Source: Janibacter melonis (GTDB taxonomy: Bacteria; Actinomycetota; Actinomycetes; Actinomycetales; Dermatophilaceae). Taken from it: DNA of 64,000 nucleotides. The DNA lies in assembly GCF_020567375.1 (NCBI RefSeq), contig NZ_JAJBZM010000001.1, positions 975,935 to 1,039,934 on the forward strand. Reading direction: 5' to 3'. The position numbers were made by a program, and so were the translations under genes. The notes under the pieces are model-generated. The model did not search any database. It was not told where the DNA came from and was given only the letters and a program-made list of their open reading frames with translations. Shown here one piece after another: positions 51,402 through 58,343 of the stretch (positions are counted from its first letter, which is position 1; every line of letters starts with the position of its first letter).

Positions 51402-52481
51402 TCAGCGGGTGCCGCAGGACGGGAGGTCGCCGACCTCCCCCTTCGCCGCTCCCTCGACGGCGTCGACCGCCGCGTCGAAGTCGTCGACCTCGAGGACGGT
51501 GAGCCCGTCGGGCACGTGCCCGGCGACCTCGTCGCAGTTGTCCGTCGGGGCGAGGAAGTACTCGGCTCCCGCGTCCCGGGCGCCGATCATCTTCTGCCGG
51601 ATGCCGCCGATGGGGCCCACCTGGCCGGAGTCGTCGATCGTGCCGGTGCCGGCGACCGAGCGCCCACCGGTCATCTCCCCCGGGGTGACGAGGTCGCGCA
51701 CGGCGAGCGCGAACATCGCGCCCGCGCTCGGGCCGCCGACCTCGCCGGCATCGATGCGCACCTCGTAGGGGTAGTCGAAGAGCGGCTCGAGACCGACCCC
51801 GATCCCGGCCCGCCCGCCTCCGAGGTCGGCCGTGCGCAGGGTGATCTCGCGCTCGGCGCCCTTGCGGCGCACGGTGAGGCGCACGTCCTCGCCGGGCTCG
51901 CGGTCCGAGATCGCCGCGACGACGTCGCTCACGTGCTCCGTGGCGACGCCGTCGACGGCGGTCACCTCGTCCTTGAGCTCGAGCCGACCGTCGGCGGGCA
52001 GGTCGCCCGCAATCGATGCGACGACGTTGTCCTGGGGCACGTCCTCGCCGGTGCTGCGCAGCGCCACCGCGATCGCGCTCTTCTGCGAGCCCTGCATCTC
52101 GGCGGCGTTGAGCTGCTGGATCTCCTCCTCGGAGCGCCCTGTGCCGAAGACGGTCTGCTCGGGCACGACCTTCGCGTCGCGGTCGACCTTGCCGAGCACC
52201 CACTCCCACAGGGTGATGTGCTCCTCCGGCCCGCCCTGGACGGTGACCGTCGTGAAGTAGAGGTGCCCCGAGGTCGGGTAGGTCCGGTGGCCCTCGACGT
52301 CGACGACGCGCTGGGCCGCGCTGCCCTCGCCGCGCGAGGCGAGGGTGTCGCTCACCGGGCCGGGGGCCTCGATCGCGTACGGGACGCGGATGGTCGCGAG
52401 GACGAGGGAGACGCAGAGGAGCACCATCGACCACCGCATCACCCGCCACGCGAGATCGTCCACGCGTCGGGTGTCGACCAT
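51402..52481 (-). CDS. PDZ-Lon-like membrane serine protease (YlbL type, S16)
   Basis: A 359-residue protein with one N-terminal membrane helix (VMRWSMVLLCVSLVLATIRV), a PDZ domain (LKDEVTAVDGVATEHVSDVV, about 165-215) and a C-terminal Lon-type protease domain with the Ser in GGPSAGAMFALA and the Lys in GGIRQKMIGA, so the Ser-Lys dyad is complete. It is anchored with the protease outside the membrane. Homologues (Rv3194c) are next to UPF0182 in many actinobacteria; the substrate is unknown. Confidence 0.92.
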   Translation of the reverse strand: MVDTRRVDDLAWRVMRWSMVLLCVSLVLATIRVPYAIEAPGPVSDTLASRGEGSAAQRVVDVEGHRTYPTSGHLYFTTVTVQGGPEEHITLWEWVLGKVDRDAKVVPEQTVFGTGRSEEEIQQLNAAEMQGSQKSAIAVALRSTGEDVPQDNVVASIAGDLPADGRLELKDEVTAVDGVATEHVSDVVAAISDREPGEDVRLTVRRKGAEREITLRTADLGGGRAGIGVGLEPLFDYPYEVRIDAGEVGGPSAGAMFALAVRDLVTPGEMTGGRSVAGTGTIDDSGQVGPIGGIRQKMIGARDAGAEYFLAPTDNCDEVAGHVPDGLTVLEVDDFDAAVDAVEGAAKGEVGDLPSCGTR

Positions 52482-52568
52482 GCTGGCTCCGGATCCTCAG
52501 GGGGTGCGGGAACCTTTGGTCGGCGCCCGTGGTTGGGTTCTACGTCGACGCCATCCTAAGGAGGCACC

Positions 52569-54020
52569 GTGACAGACCCCGTAGACCCCGGTACCGGACC
52601 CGACGACGAGCTGCCCGAGGAGATCGCCGCGATCTTCCGCGAGCTCACCGGGGGCGCCCCGCTGCCCCCCGAGGTGGCCCGTCAGCTGGGCGCCATGGGC
52701 ATCGCCGACGCCGACCCGTCGGCCGTGCGCGCGATGGCCGACCAGATGCGCGCGATGTTCAGCCCCACCGCCACGGCGAAGGGGGTCGACCTCGCCGCCG
52801 CGACGGCGGCGGCCTGCGAGGCCGCCCGGGCCGAGGGCGACGTCAGCGTCGGCGAGCGCGAGGTCGCGCTCGCCGAGCAGGCCGTCCGCGTCGCCCAGCT
52901 GTGGCTCGACGAGGTGACCGACCTCGAGGCGCCCGCCCTCACCGGCACCGCGATGTCGCGCTCGACGTGGGTCGAGGAGACGATCGGCACGTGGGCCCGC
53001 GTCGTCGAGCCCGTCGCCGACGGCGTCTCCGGCGCGATCCGCGACTCGATGACCGCCCAGCTGACCGGTCCCGACGCCCCCGACCTCAGCGCGCTCGGCG
53101 TGCCCCCGGGCACCAACCCGCTCGCGCTCGCCGGGCAGCTCACCCCGATGATCAACCGGATGGGCAGCGCGCTCGTCACGGCCCAGGTCGGGCAGGCCGT
53201 CGGCGCGCTCGCGACGAGCACCGTGAGCGGGACGGAGGTGGGCATCCCCCTGCTCGCCGACCGCGTCGCGCTCCTGCCGGCGAACATCGCCCAGGTCGCC
53301 GACGGTCTCGACGTGCCGGTCGACGAGGTGTGGCTGCACCTCGCGCTGCGCGAGACCGCCCGCATGCGCCTCTTCACCGACGTGCCGTGGCTCGGCCCGC
53401 AGATCCTCACCGCGGTCGAGGAGTACGCCCGGGGCATCGCCATCGACACGAGCGCGATCGACCGCGCGGTCGCCGAGCTCGACCCGCAGGACGTCGGCGG
53501 GATGCAGCAGGCGCTCGGCAGCGACCTCTTCCGTCCGGCGCCCTCGCCCGCCCAGAAGGCCGCGCTCACCCGCCTCGAGACCTGGCTCGCCCTCATCGAG
53601 GGGTGGGTCGACGTCGTCACCGCCCAGGCCGGCGGCGCCCACCTGCCGAGCACCGACGCGCTCGCCGAGACCGTGCGCCGGCGGCGCGCGACCGGCGGTC
53701 CGGCGGAGCGGACCTTCGCCACCCTCGTCGGGCTCGAGCTGCGTCCGCGCCGGCTGCGCGACGCGGCGAACCTCTTCGCCGCCCTCGAGGACGCCGGCGG
53801 CGCCTCGGCCCGTGACGCGGCGTGGGCCCACCCGGACGTCGCCCCGACGGGCGCCGACCTCGACGACGTCCTCGGCTACGTCGAGCGCAGCACCGGCTCG
53901 ACCTCCGGGGCGCAGGACGTCACCGGTGGCATCGACATGGACGCCGAGCTCGCCGCCCTGCTCGACGCCGAGACCCGCGGGGAGGGCGACGGCGAGGGCG
54001 ACGGCCGCACCGGTGGCTGA
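52569..54020 (+). CDS. DUF2342-family putative zinc-dependent metalloprotease
   Basis: A 483-residue protein of the DUF2342 family, annotated in many genomes as a zinc-dependent metalloprotease and once linked to F420 biosynthesis. A usual HExxH is not present; the likely metal region is LHLALRETARMRLF (His257) followed by the conserved EGWVDVVT. The GTG at 52569 is supported by a strong AAGGAGG five bases upstream. The C-terminal tail is acidic and Gly-rich. Activity is not proven. It is divergent from the PDZ-Lon-like gene, as in mycobacteria (Rv3195), and overlaps the Nudix gene by eight bases. Confidence 0.88.
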   Translation: MTDPVDPGTGPDDELPEEIAAIFRELTGGAPLPPEVARQLGAMGIADADPSAVRAMADQMRAMFSPTATAKGVDLAAATAAACEAARAEGDVSVGEREVALAEQAVRVAQLWLDEVTDLEAPALTGTAMSRSTWVEETIGTWARVVEPVADGVSGAIRDSMTAQLTGPDAPDLSALGVPPGTNPLALAGQLTPMINRMGSALVTAQVGQAVGALATSTVSGTEVGIPLLADRVALLPANIAQVADGLDVPVDEVWLHLALRETARMRLFTDVPWLGPQILTAVEEYARGIAIDTSAIDRAVAELDPQDVGGMQQALGSDLFRPAPSPAQKAALTRLETWLALIEGWVDVVTAQAGGAHLPSTDALAETVRRRRATGGPAERTFATLVGLELRPRRLRDAANLFAALEDAGGASARDAAWAHPDVAPTGADLDDVLGYVERSTGSTSGAQDVTGGIDMDAELAALLDAETRGEGDGEGDGRTGG

Positions 54021-54564
54021 CCTCGCGACCGACCTCGAGCGGGTCCTGCGCACCTGGCAGGCGCCCGACGAGGAGCAGGAGCAGCTGCGCCGCGACTACC
54101 TCGAGCACCTCGCCGCCCACCCGGGCGCCGTGCTGCGCGACGGGCCGCCGGAGCACTTCACCGTCGGCGTGCTCGTCCTCGACGCGACGCTCACCTCGGC
54201 GCTGCTCACGCTCCACGGCAAGGCGCACCGGTGGTTCCAGCTCGGCGGCCACCTCGAGCCGGGTGACGCCGACGTGCTCGCCGGCGCGCTCCGCGAGGCG
54301 GTCGAGGAGTCCGGGCTGCCCGCCGACCAGCTGACCCTGCACCCCGAGCCGGTCCATCTCGACCGGCACGAGCTCGTCGGGTCCTTCGGGCGGTGCCGCG
54401 AGCACCTCGACGTGCGCTACGTCGCCGTCGCCGCGCAGGACGCGCGCGAGATCCGCAGCGAGGAGTCGCTCGACCTCGCGTGGTGGCCGGTGGGGGCGAT
54501 GCCGGCCGACTCGGCCGACGAGCTCGACCCCCTGGTCGCCGCCGCGCTCAGGCGGGTGGGCTGA
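54013..54564 (+). CDS. Nudix hydrolase
   Basis: A 183-residue Nudix protein. The Nudix box is GGHLEPGDADVLAGALREAV then EESGL (about 78-102), with the REAVEESG metal-binding core intact, though the first box Glu is replaced by Asp. The substrate, a nucleoside diphosphate derivative, cannot be told. The start GTG at 54013 lies inside the previous gene's end. The 3' end overlaps the convergent metallopeptidase gene by 17 bases. Confidence 0.85.
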   Translation: MADLATDLERVLRTWQAPDEEQEQLRRDYLEHLAAHPGAVLRDGPPEHFTVGVLVLDATLTSALLTLHGKAHRWFQLGGHLEPGDADVLAGALREAVEESGLPADQLTLHPEPVHLDRHELVGSFGRCREHLDVRYVAVAAQDAREIRSEESLDLAWWPVGAMPADSADELDPLVAAALRRVG

Positions 54565-55117
54565 CCCCGTCGCCCTCGGCGGTCTCGGGCGCCGGCTCGG
54601 GCCCGTCGTCCCACGCCGTCTCGTCGCGACCGGACCACCCCTCGAGGTAGCCCCGGGCGCGCTCGCACGACGGGTACCGGTCGAGCAGCGCGTAGAAGTC
54701 GCGCCCGTGCCCGGGCACCAGCAGGTGCACGAGCTCGTGGGTGAGGACGTAGTCCTGCACGTAGCCCGGCATCCCCTGCAGCCGGTGGCTGAGCCGGATC
54801 GTGCCCTGGCTCGGGGTGCACGACCCCCACCGGGTGCCCTGGTTGGTCACCCAGCGCACGCTCGTCGGCACGGCTCGGCCCTCGAGGTGGCGCCGGGAGA
54901 GGTCACGCGCCCGCTCGACGAGGTCGACGTCGCTCGGGCGGCGTCGGGCCTCGCGGGCCAGGACCTTCTCGCCCATCTCGCGCACGTAGCGCTGCTCGAC
55001 CCGGTCGGCGAGGCCGGCCGGGAGGAGGACGACGAGGCGCTCGCCGTCGCGGTGGGCCGACACCGTCTTGCGCCGGCGCGCGCTGCGGCGGATCTCGACG
55101 TCGGCGAAGCCTTCCAT
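54548..55117 (-). CDS. YgjP-like (DUF45) zinc metallopeptidase
   Basis: A 189-residue protein of the YgjP/WSS1-like group. The zinc motif is THELVHLLVPGHGRDF (HExxH plus a third His in GHG), preceded by TRWGSCTPSQGTIRLS, the RWGSC hallmark of the family. The N-terminus is basic. The C-terminal 40 residues are acidic and probably disordered. Related proteins process proteins or DNA-protein cross-links. It is divergent from the ThiF-like gene. Confidence 0.9.
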   Translation of the reverse strand: MEGFADVEIRRSARRRKTVSAHRDGERLVVLLPAGLADRVEQRYVREMGEKVLAREARRRPSDVDLVERARDLSRRHLEGRAVPTSVRWVTNQGTRWGSCTPSQGTIRLSHRLQGMPGYVQDYVLTHELVHLLVPGHGRDFYALLDRYPSCERARGYLEGWSGRDETAWDDGPEPAPETAEGDGVSPPA

Positions 55118-55233
55118 GGGCTCGACCCTAGGGCCCGGCGGCGACAGCGCGGGTGAGGGGTGTGGACAACCCCGGACCTCGAGCGCGGGGCCGGTGGCAG
55201 TCTGCGACGACCACCCCGGCGAGACGAGGACCC

Positions 55234-56100
55234 ATGGAGCGCCACCCCCGGTTGACCCGGCCGATCCACCCCCTGCTGCGCCCCGACGGGTCCATCCAGC
55301 TCGGTCTCGACCCCGGCAGCGCGCTCGTCGCGACCGGCGTGAGCGCGGCGGAGTGCCGCTGGGTCACCACCCTCGACGGGTCGCGCAGCGAGGAGCAGGT
55401 CTTCGCCGACGCGGTGCAGCACGGGCTGACCCCCGAGCGCGCGGGCGAGCTCGTCCGCGCCTTCGCCGCGCAGGGCGTGCTCGACACCGAGGGCGTCCTC
55501 GAGCCGCTCGAGCGCCGCGTCGTCGTCGTCGGCGCCGGGAGCGTGCCCGGCCATCTCGTCGACGTCCTGCGCGAGGCGGGCATCGGCGAGGTCGTGCGGT
55601 GCGTCGAGGACGCCGACCCGACGAGCACCGACCTCGCCATCATCACGAGCACGGTCCCCGTGCCGGCCGGCGCCGGCGAGCCCTGGCGCCGCGCTCGAGT
55701 GCCCCACCTGCCCGTGTGGTGCGGGCCCGACCACGCGAGCGTCGGGCCGCTCGTCGTCCCCGGCGAGGGGCCGTGCCTGCAGTGCCTCGAGCTGACCCGC
55801 GTGCACCTCGACCCCGCCTGGCCGTGGATCCGTGCGCAGATCAGCCGCCCGCGGGTCGGGCCGGTCGTGCCCGTCGAGACGCACGCGTGCGTGCGCAGCC
55901 TCGTCGTCGGCATCGCGGCGTCGGTGGCCCTCGACGTCCTCGCCCACGGCCCGAGCGCCTCGGGCTGGTCGCTCGACGCGTGCGCGCCGGGCCCCAGCTT
56001 CGAGCGGCGGCACTGGGAGCGTCACCCCGGGTGCCCCCGCTGCGCATCGGTCACCTCGTCTGCGGTCGGATCTCAGGTCCAGCAGTCACAATGGGCGTGA
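55234..56100 (+). CDS. ThiF/E1-like (TOMM leader-binding-like) protein
   Basis: A 288-residue protein. The N-terminal part (about 1-85) resembles a leader-binding/winged-helix unit; the middle has a Rossmann-type loop RRVVVVGAGSVPGHLVDVLR at about 90-110, and the C-terminal region keeps two CxxC pairs (CLQCLE and CPRC) as in E1-like/cyclodehydratase partners. No YcaO, precursor peptide or transporter lies nearby, so it is not part of a recognisable RiPP cluster. In mycobacteria a gene of unknown function occupies this place. The ATG at 55234 has GAGG upstream. Its stop shares a base with the next ATG. Confidence 0.72.
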   Translation: MERHPRLTRPIHPLLRPDGSIQLGLDPGSALVATGVSAAECRWVTTLDGSRSEEQVFADAVQHGLTPERAGELVRAFAAQGVLDTEGVLEPLERRVVVVGAGSVPGHLVDVLREAGIGEVVRCVEDADPTSTDLAIITSTVPVPAGAGEPWRRARVPHLPVWCGPDHASVGPLVVPGEGPCLQCLELTRVHLDPAWPWIRAQISRPRVGPVVPVETHACVRSLVVGIAASVALDVLAHGPSASGWSLDACAPGPSFERRHWERHPGCPRCASVTSSAVGSQVQQSQWA

Positions 56101-57419
56101 TGTCTCAGATCCCGCGCAACGCTGCCCGACGGACCGCCCGCCTCGCCTCCATCCCCCTCGGCGCAGCAGGGCGCAGCGCCGTCGGCCTGGGCCGACGTGC
56201 CCGCGGCGAGTCGGCCGAGGTCGTCAACGAGGAGATGCGCCGGCGCACCGCCGAGCAGCTCTTCGCGGTGCTGGGCTCGCTCAAGGGCGGCGCGATGAAG
56301 GTCGGCCAGACCCTGAGCGTCCTCGAGGCCGCGATGCCCGAGGACCTCGTCGAGCCCTACCGCGAGATGCTCGTGCGCCTCCAGGACGCCGCTCCCCCGA
56401 TGGACCAGGCCGAGGTGCGCCGCATCCTCGACCTCGAGCTCGGCCGCGACTGGCGCACGACGCAGATCCGCGACCTCACGCCCGAGCCGGTGGCCGCGGC
56501 CTCGATCGGGCAGGTCCACCGCGGCACCTGGCACGACGGGCGCACCGTGGCCGTGAAGATCCAGTACCCCGGCGCCGACTACGCCCTGCGCAGCGACCTG
56601 CAGCAGCTGGCCCGCCTCGCGCGCGTCATGGGCACCCTCGCCCCCGGCATGGACGTCAAGGCGGCGACGACCGAGCTGCTCGAGCGCGCCGACGAGGAGC
56701 TCGACTACCCCCTCGAGGCCCGCAACCAGCAGACCTTCGCCGACGCGTACGCCGGCGACGACGAGGTCGCCGTCCCGGCCGTCGTCATGCACACCGAGCA
56801 CGTCCTCGTCACCGAGTGGCTCGACGGCGTGCCCCTCAGCCAGATCATCCGCGAGGCGGACCAGGAGGTGCGCGACACCCTCGGCACGCTCTACCTCGAG
56901 CTCGCGGTGCGCTCCCCCACCCGCGCGGGCCTGCTCCACGCCGACCCCCACCCCGGCAACTTCCGCCTCACCCCCGACGGCCGCCTCGGTGTCGTCGACT
57001 TCGGGGCGGTCGCCCATCTGCCCGACGGGCTGCCGCCGGCGGTCGGCCGGCTGGCCCGCCGCGCCCTCGAGGGCGACGCCGCGGCCCTCGTCGAGGGGCT
57101 GCGCGAGGAGGGCTTCGTGCGGCCGGGGGTGCGCATCGACGCCGAGGACCTGCTGAGCTACCTGCGCCCCTTCATCGAGCCGCTGAGCCACGAGACCCAC
57201 CACTTCAGCCGCGAGTGGTTGCAGCAGGTCTCCGCCGGGGCGATGGACATGCGCAGCCGGGAGTTCGTCACCGGCGCACGTCTCAACCTGCCCCCGGAGT
57301 ACGTGCTCGTCCACCGCGTCTTCCTCGGCAGCACCGCCGTGCTCTGCCAGCTCGGCGCCCGCGTCTCGGCGCGCTCCATCATGGAGCGCTACCTGCCCGG
57401 CTTCGCCGACCCCGCGTAG
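56100..57419 (+). CDS. ABC1/UbiB-family atypical kinase
   Basis: A 439-residue ABC1 (AarF/UbiB/ADCK) protein. Family motifs are in order: KGGAMKVGQTLSVLE (the KxGQ motif), PVAAASIGQVHRG (Ala-rich loop), VAVKIQYPG (Lys), the E of DEELDYPLEARN, HADPHPGNFRL (catalytic Asp/Asn) and VVDFGAVAHLP (DFG). All are intact. The family supports quinone metabolism or lipid biology; in mycobacteria the homologue (Rv3197) adjoins whiB7 and has been linked to erythromycin tolerance. The ATG at 56100 is preferred; the ATG at 56091 is in frame. Confidence 0.92.
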   Translation: MSQIPRNAARRTARLASIPLGAAGRSAVGLGRRARGESAEVVNEEMRRRTAEQLFAVLGSLKGGAMKVGQTLSVLEAAMPEDLVEPYREMLVRLQDAAPPMDQAEVRRILDLELGRDWRTTQIRDLTPEPVAAASIGQVHRGTWHDGRTVAVKIQYPGADYALRSDLQQLARLARVMGTLAPGMDVKAATTELLERADEELDYPLEARNQQTFADAYAGDDEVAVPAVVMHTEHVLVTEWLDGVPLSQIIREADQEVRDTLGTLYLELAVRSPTRAGLLHADPHPGNFRLTPDGRLGVVDFGAVAHLPDGLPPAVGRLARRALEGDAAALVEGLREEGFVRPGVRIDAEDLLSYLRPFIEPLSHETHHFSREWLQQVSAGAMDMRSREFVTGARLNLPPEYVLVHRVFLGSTAVLCQLGARVSARSIMERYLPGFADPA

Positions 57420-57503
57420 GCCCGGGTACAGGTCGACCCCGCACCGGGGTCGGTACGGGGTCGACGAGGGCGGCCGGCACGCGGTCCGACGGGCAGCTGC
57501 CCG

Positions 57504-57629
57504 TCATCGGATCCGGATGTGCATCGGCACGGGCTGACGCAGCTCGGCCCGCTCACGGCGGGAGAGCACGTGCTGCGGCTGCGGCACGTGGCGGCGGCGC
57601 GACTGCAGGATGCGCTGGACGGGGGTCAT
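57504..57629 (-). CDS. Small basic protein downstream of whiB7
   Basis: A 41-codon gene starting ATG at 57629 with AGGAGGT eight bases upstream, one of the strongest ribosome binding sites in the window. The product (MTPVQRILQSRRRHVPQPQH, then an RRERAELRQP stretch and HIRIR) is rich in Arg, Gln and Pro and has no recognisable domain. It begins 25 bases after the whiB7 stop in the same direction, so it would be induced with it. Coding is likely but not certain. Confidence 0.6.
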   Translation of the reverse strand: MTPVQRILQSRRRHVPQPQHVLSRRERAELRQPVPMHIRIR

Positions 57630-57654
57630 CGGCGGGCACCTCCTCTCGGGGGGC

Positions 57655-57951
57655 TCAGACGGGCAGCGGATGCTTGCGGGGACGGCCTCGCGGCCGCTTG
57701 CGGGGGATGACCCGACCGGCGTCGAAGAGCTCGCCGCCCCACACGCCCCAGGGCTCGCGGCGCTTGAGGGCGCCCTCGAGGCACCGCTGACGCACGGGGC
57801 AGGTGGCGCACAGAGCCTTGGCGAACTCGACACCGTCGGGGGTGTCGGCGAACCAGATCTCCGGCTCCTCGGTCAGGCACGGTGCGCTGCCCGTCAAGGA
57901 CGGCAGACGCACCTGCTGATGCGGTGGGTGGGTGGTCGGTACGGCAGACAT
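57655..57951 (-). CDS. whiB7: Transcriptional regulator WhiB7
   Basis: A 98-residue iron-sulfur regulator controlling intrinsic drug resistance. Cluster ligands are Cys25, Cys48, Cys51 and Cys57; the GVWGG turn is at about 69-73, and the C-terminus has the AT-hook RKRPRGRPRKH that marks WhiB7 among WhiB proteins. The protein works with the housekeeping sigma factor at promoters with an AT-rich element before the -35 box. The ATG at 57951 has AGGAG seven bases upstream. The leader holds a uORF and an attenuator. The gene lies beside uvrD2 and the ABC1 kinase, as in mycobacteria. Confidence 0.97.
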   Translation of the reverse strand: MSAVPTTHPPHQQVRLPSLTGSAPCLTEEPEIWFADTPDGVEFAKALCATCPVRQRCLEGALKRREPWGVWGGELFDAGRVIPRKRPRGRPRKHPLPV

Positions 57952-57984
57952 GAGGGTGCTCCTGGGGGGTGATCTGCGGGGGGA

Positions 57985-58021
57985 CAAGAAAAGGCCGCGG
58001 TATCCGATGGATGCCGCGGCC
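57985..58021 (-). terminator. Attenuator terminator in the whiB7 leader
   Basis: On the minus strand GGCCGCGG-C-ATCC (58021-58009), loop ATC, GGAT-A-CCGCGGCC (58005-57993) forms a 13-pair stem with one G-T wobble, followed at once by TTTTCTTG. This is a standard intrinsic terminator that ends about 35 bases before the whiB7 ATG. Such a strong terminator before a gene, rather than after one, points to attenuation. Confidence 0.85.
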
Positions 58022-58029
58022 TGTGTGGC

Positions 58030-58064
58030 GAGGACGAGAGGTCCTCCCTTCGTCTAGCGAAGGG
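58030..58064 (-). promoter_or_regulatory. Leader hairpins around the uORF stop codon
   Basis: Two further stems lie between the uORF and the terminator: CCCTTCG-CTAGA-CGAAGGG (58064-58046 on the minus strand), whose loop contains the uORF stop TAG, and GAGGAC-CTCTC-GTCCTC (58046-58030). A ribosome stalled or terminating at the uORF end would block the first stem, so these are candidates for the switch that decides whether the terminator forms. Confidence 0.55.
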
Positions 58065-58224
58065 GGGATCCCGGTCCTGGAGGTCGCGGGTCATCGAGAG
58101 GGGCGGCGCCGAAGAGATCGACGATGCCGAAGGGGGCACGGGTACGTCCGGCGAGGGACGGCACGAGACCCAGGTGGGCAGCGCGGGACGCCAGCTCGAC
58201 GGTGATGACGATCTGCTTCTCCAT
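58054..58224 (-). CDS. whiB7 leader peptide (uORF, 56 codons)
   Basis: An ATG at 58224 preceded by GGAGG (nine bases) opens 56 codons beginning MEKQIVITVE and ending PGPGSPLR before TAG at 58054. It lies wholly inside the whiB7 leader, between a WhiB7-type promoter and the attenuator. WhiB7/WblC genes in mycobacteria and Streptomyces are known to carry translated uORFs that couple translation inhibition to read-through of a terminator. The product itself looks like no known family and its sequence may matter only for ribosome position. Confidence 0.75.
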   Translation of the reverse strand: MEKQIVITVELASRAAHLGLVPSLAGRTRAPFGIVDLFGAAPLDDPRPPGPGSPLR

Positions 58225-58292
58225 GTGCACTGCCCTCCTCTCGTGGGATCTGCGACTCGATCACGCCCAGGCGCGACCGACTGACCTTCCGA

Positions 58293-58331
58293 AGGTTAGG
58301 GCACCTGCGATCGGGGCCACAACCTATTTAA
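58293..58331 (-). promoter_or_regulatory. WhiB7-type promoter of whiB7
   Basis: On the minus strand the order is AT-rich TTAAATA (58331-58325), two bases, -35 TTGTGG (58322-58317), 18 bases, -10 TAACCT (58298-58293). An AT-rich block just before the -35 box is the known WhiB7 signature, read by its AT-hook, so autoregulation is expected. It lies just past the 3' end of uvrD2. Confidence 0.75.
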
Positions 58332-58343
58332 CGAGCGGCTTCG

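Noticed and set aside
55234-57419. RiPP (TOMM) biosynthesis cluster
   Set aside because: Only a ThiF-like gene is present; no YcaO, dehydrogenase, precursor peptide or exporter lies nearby.
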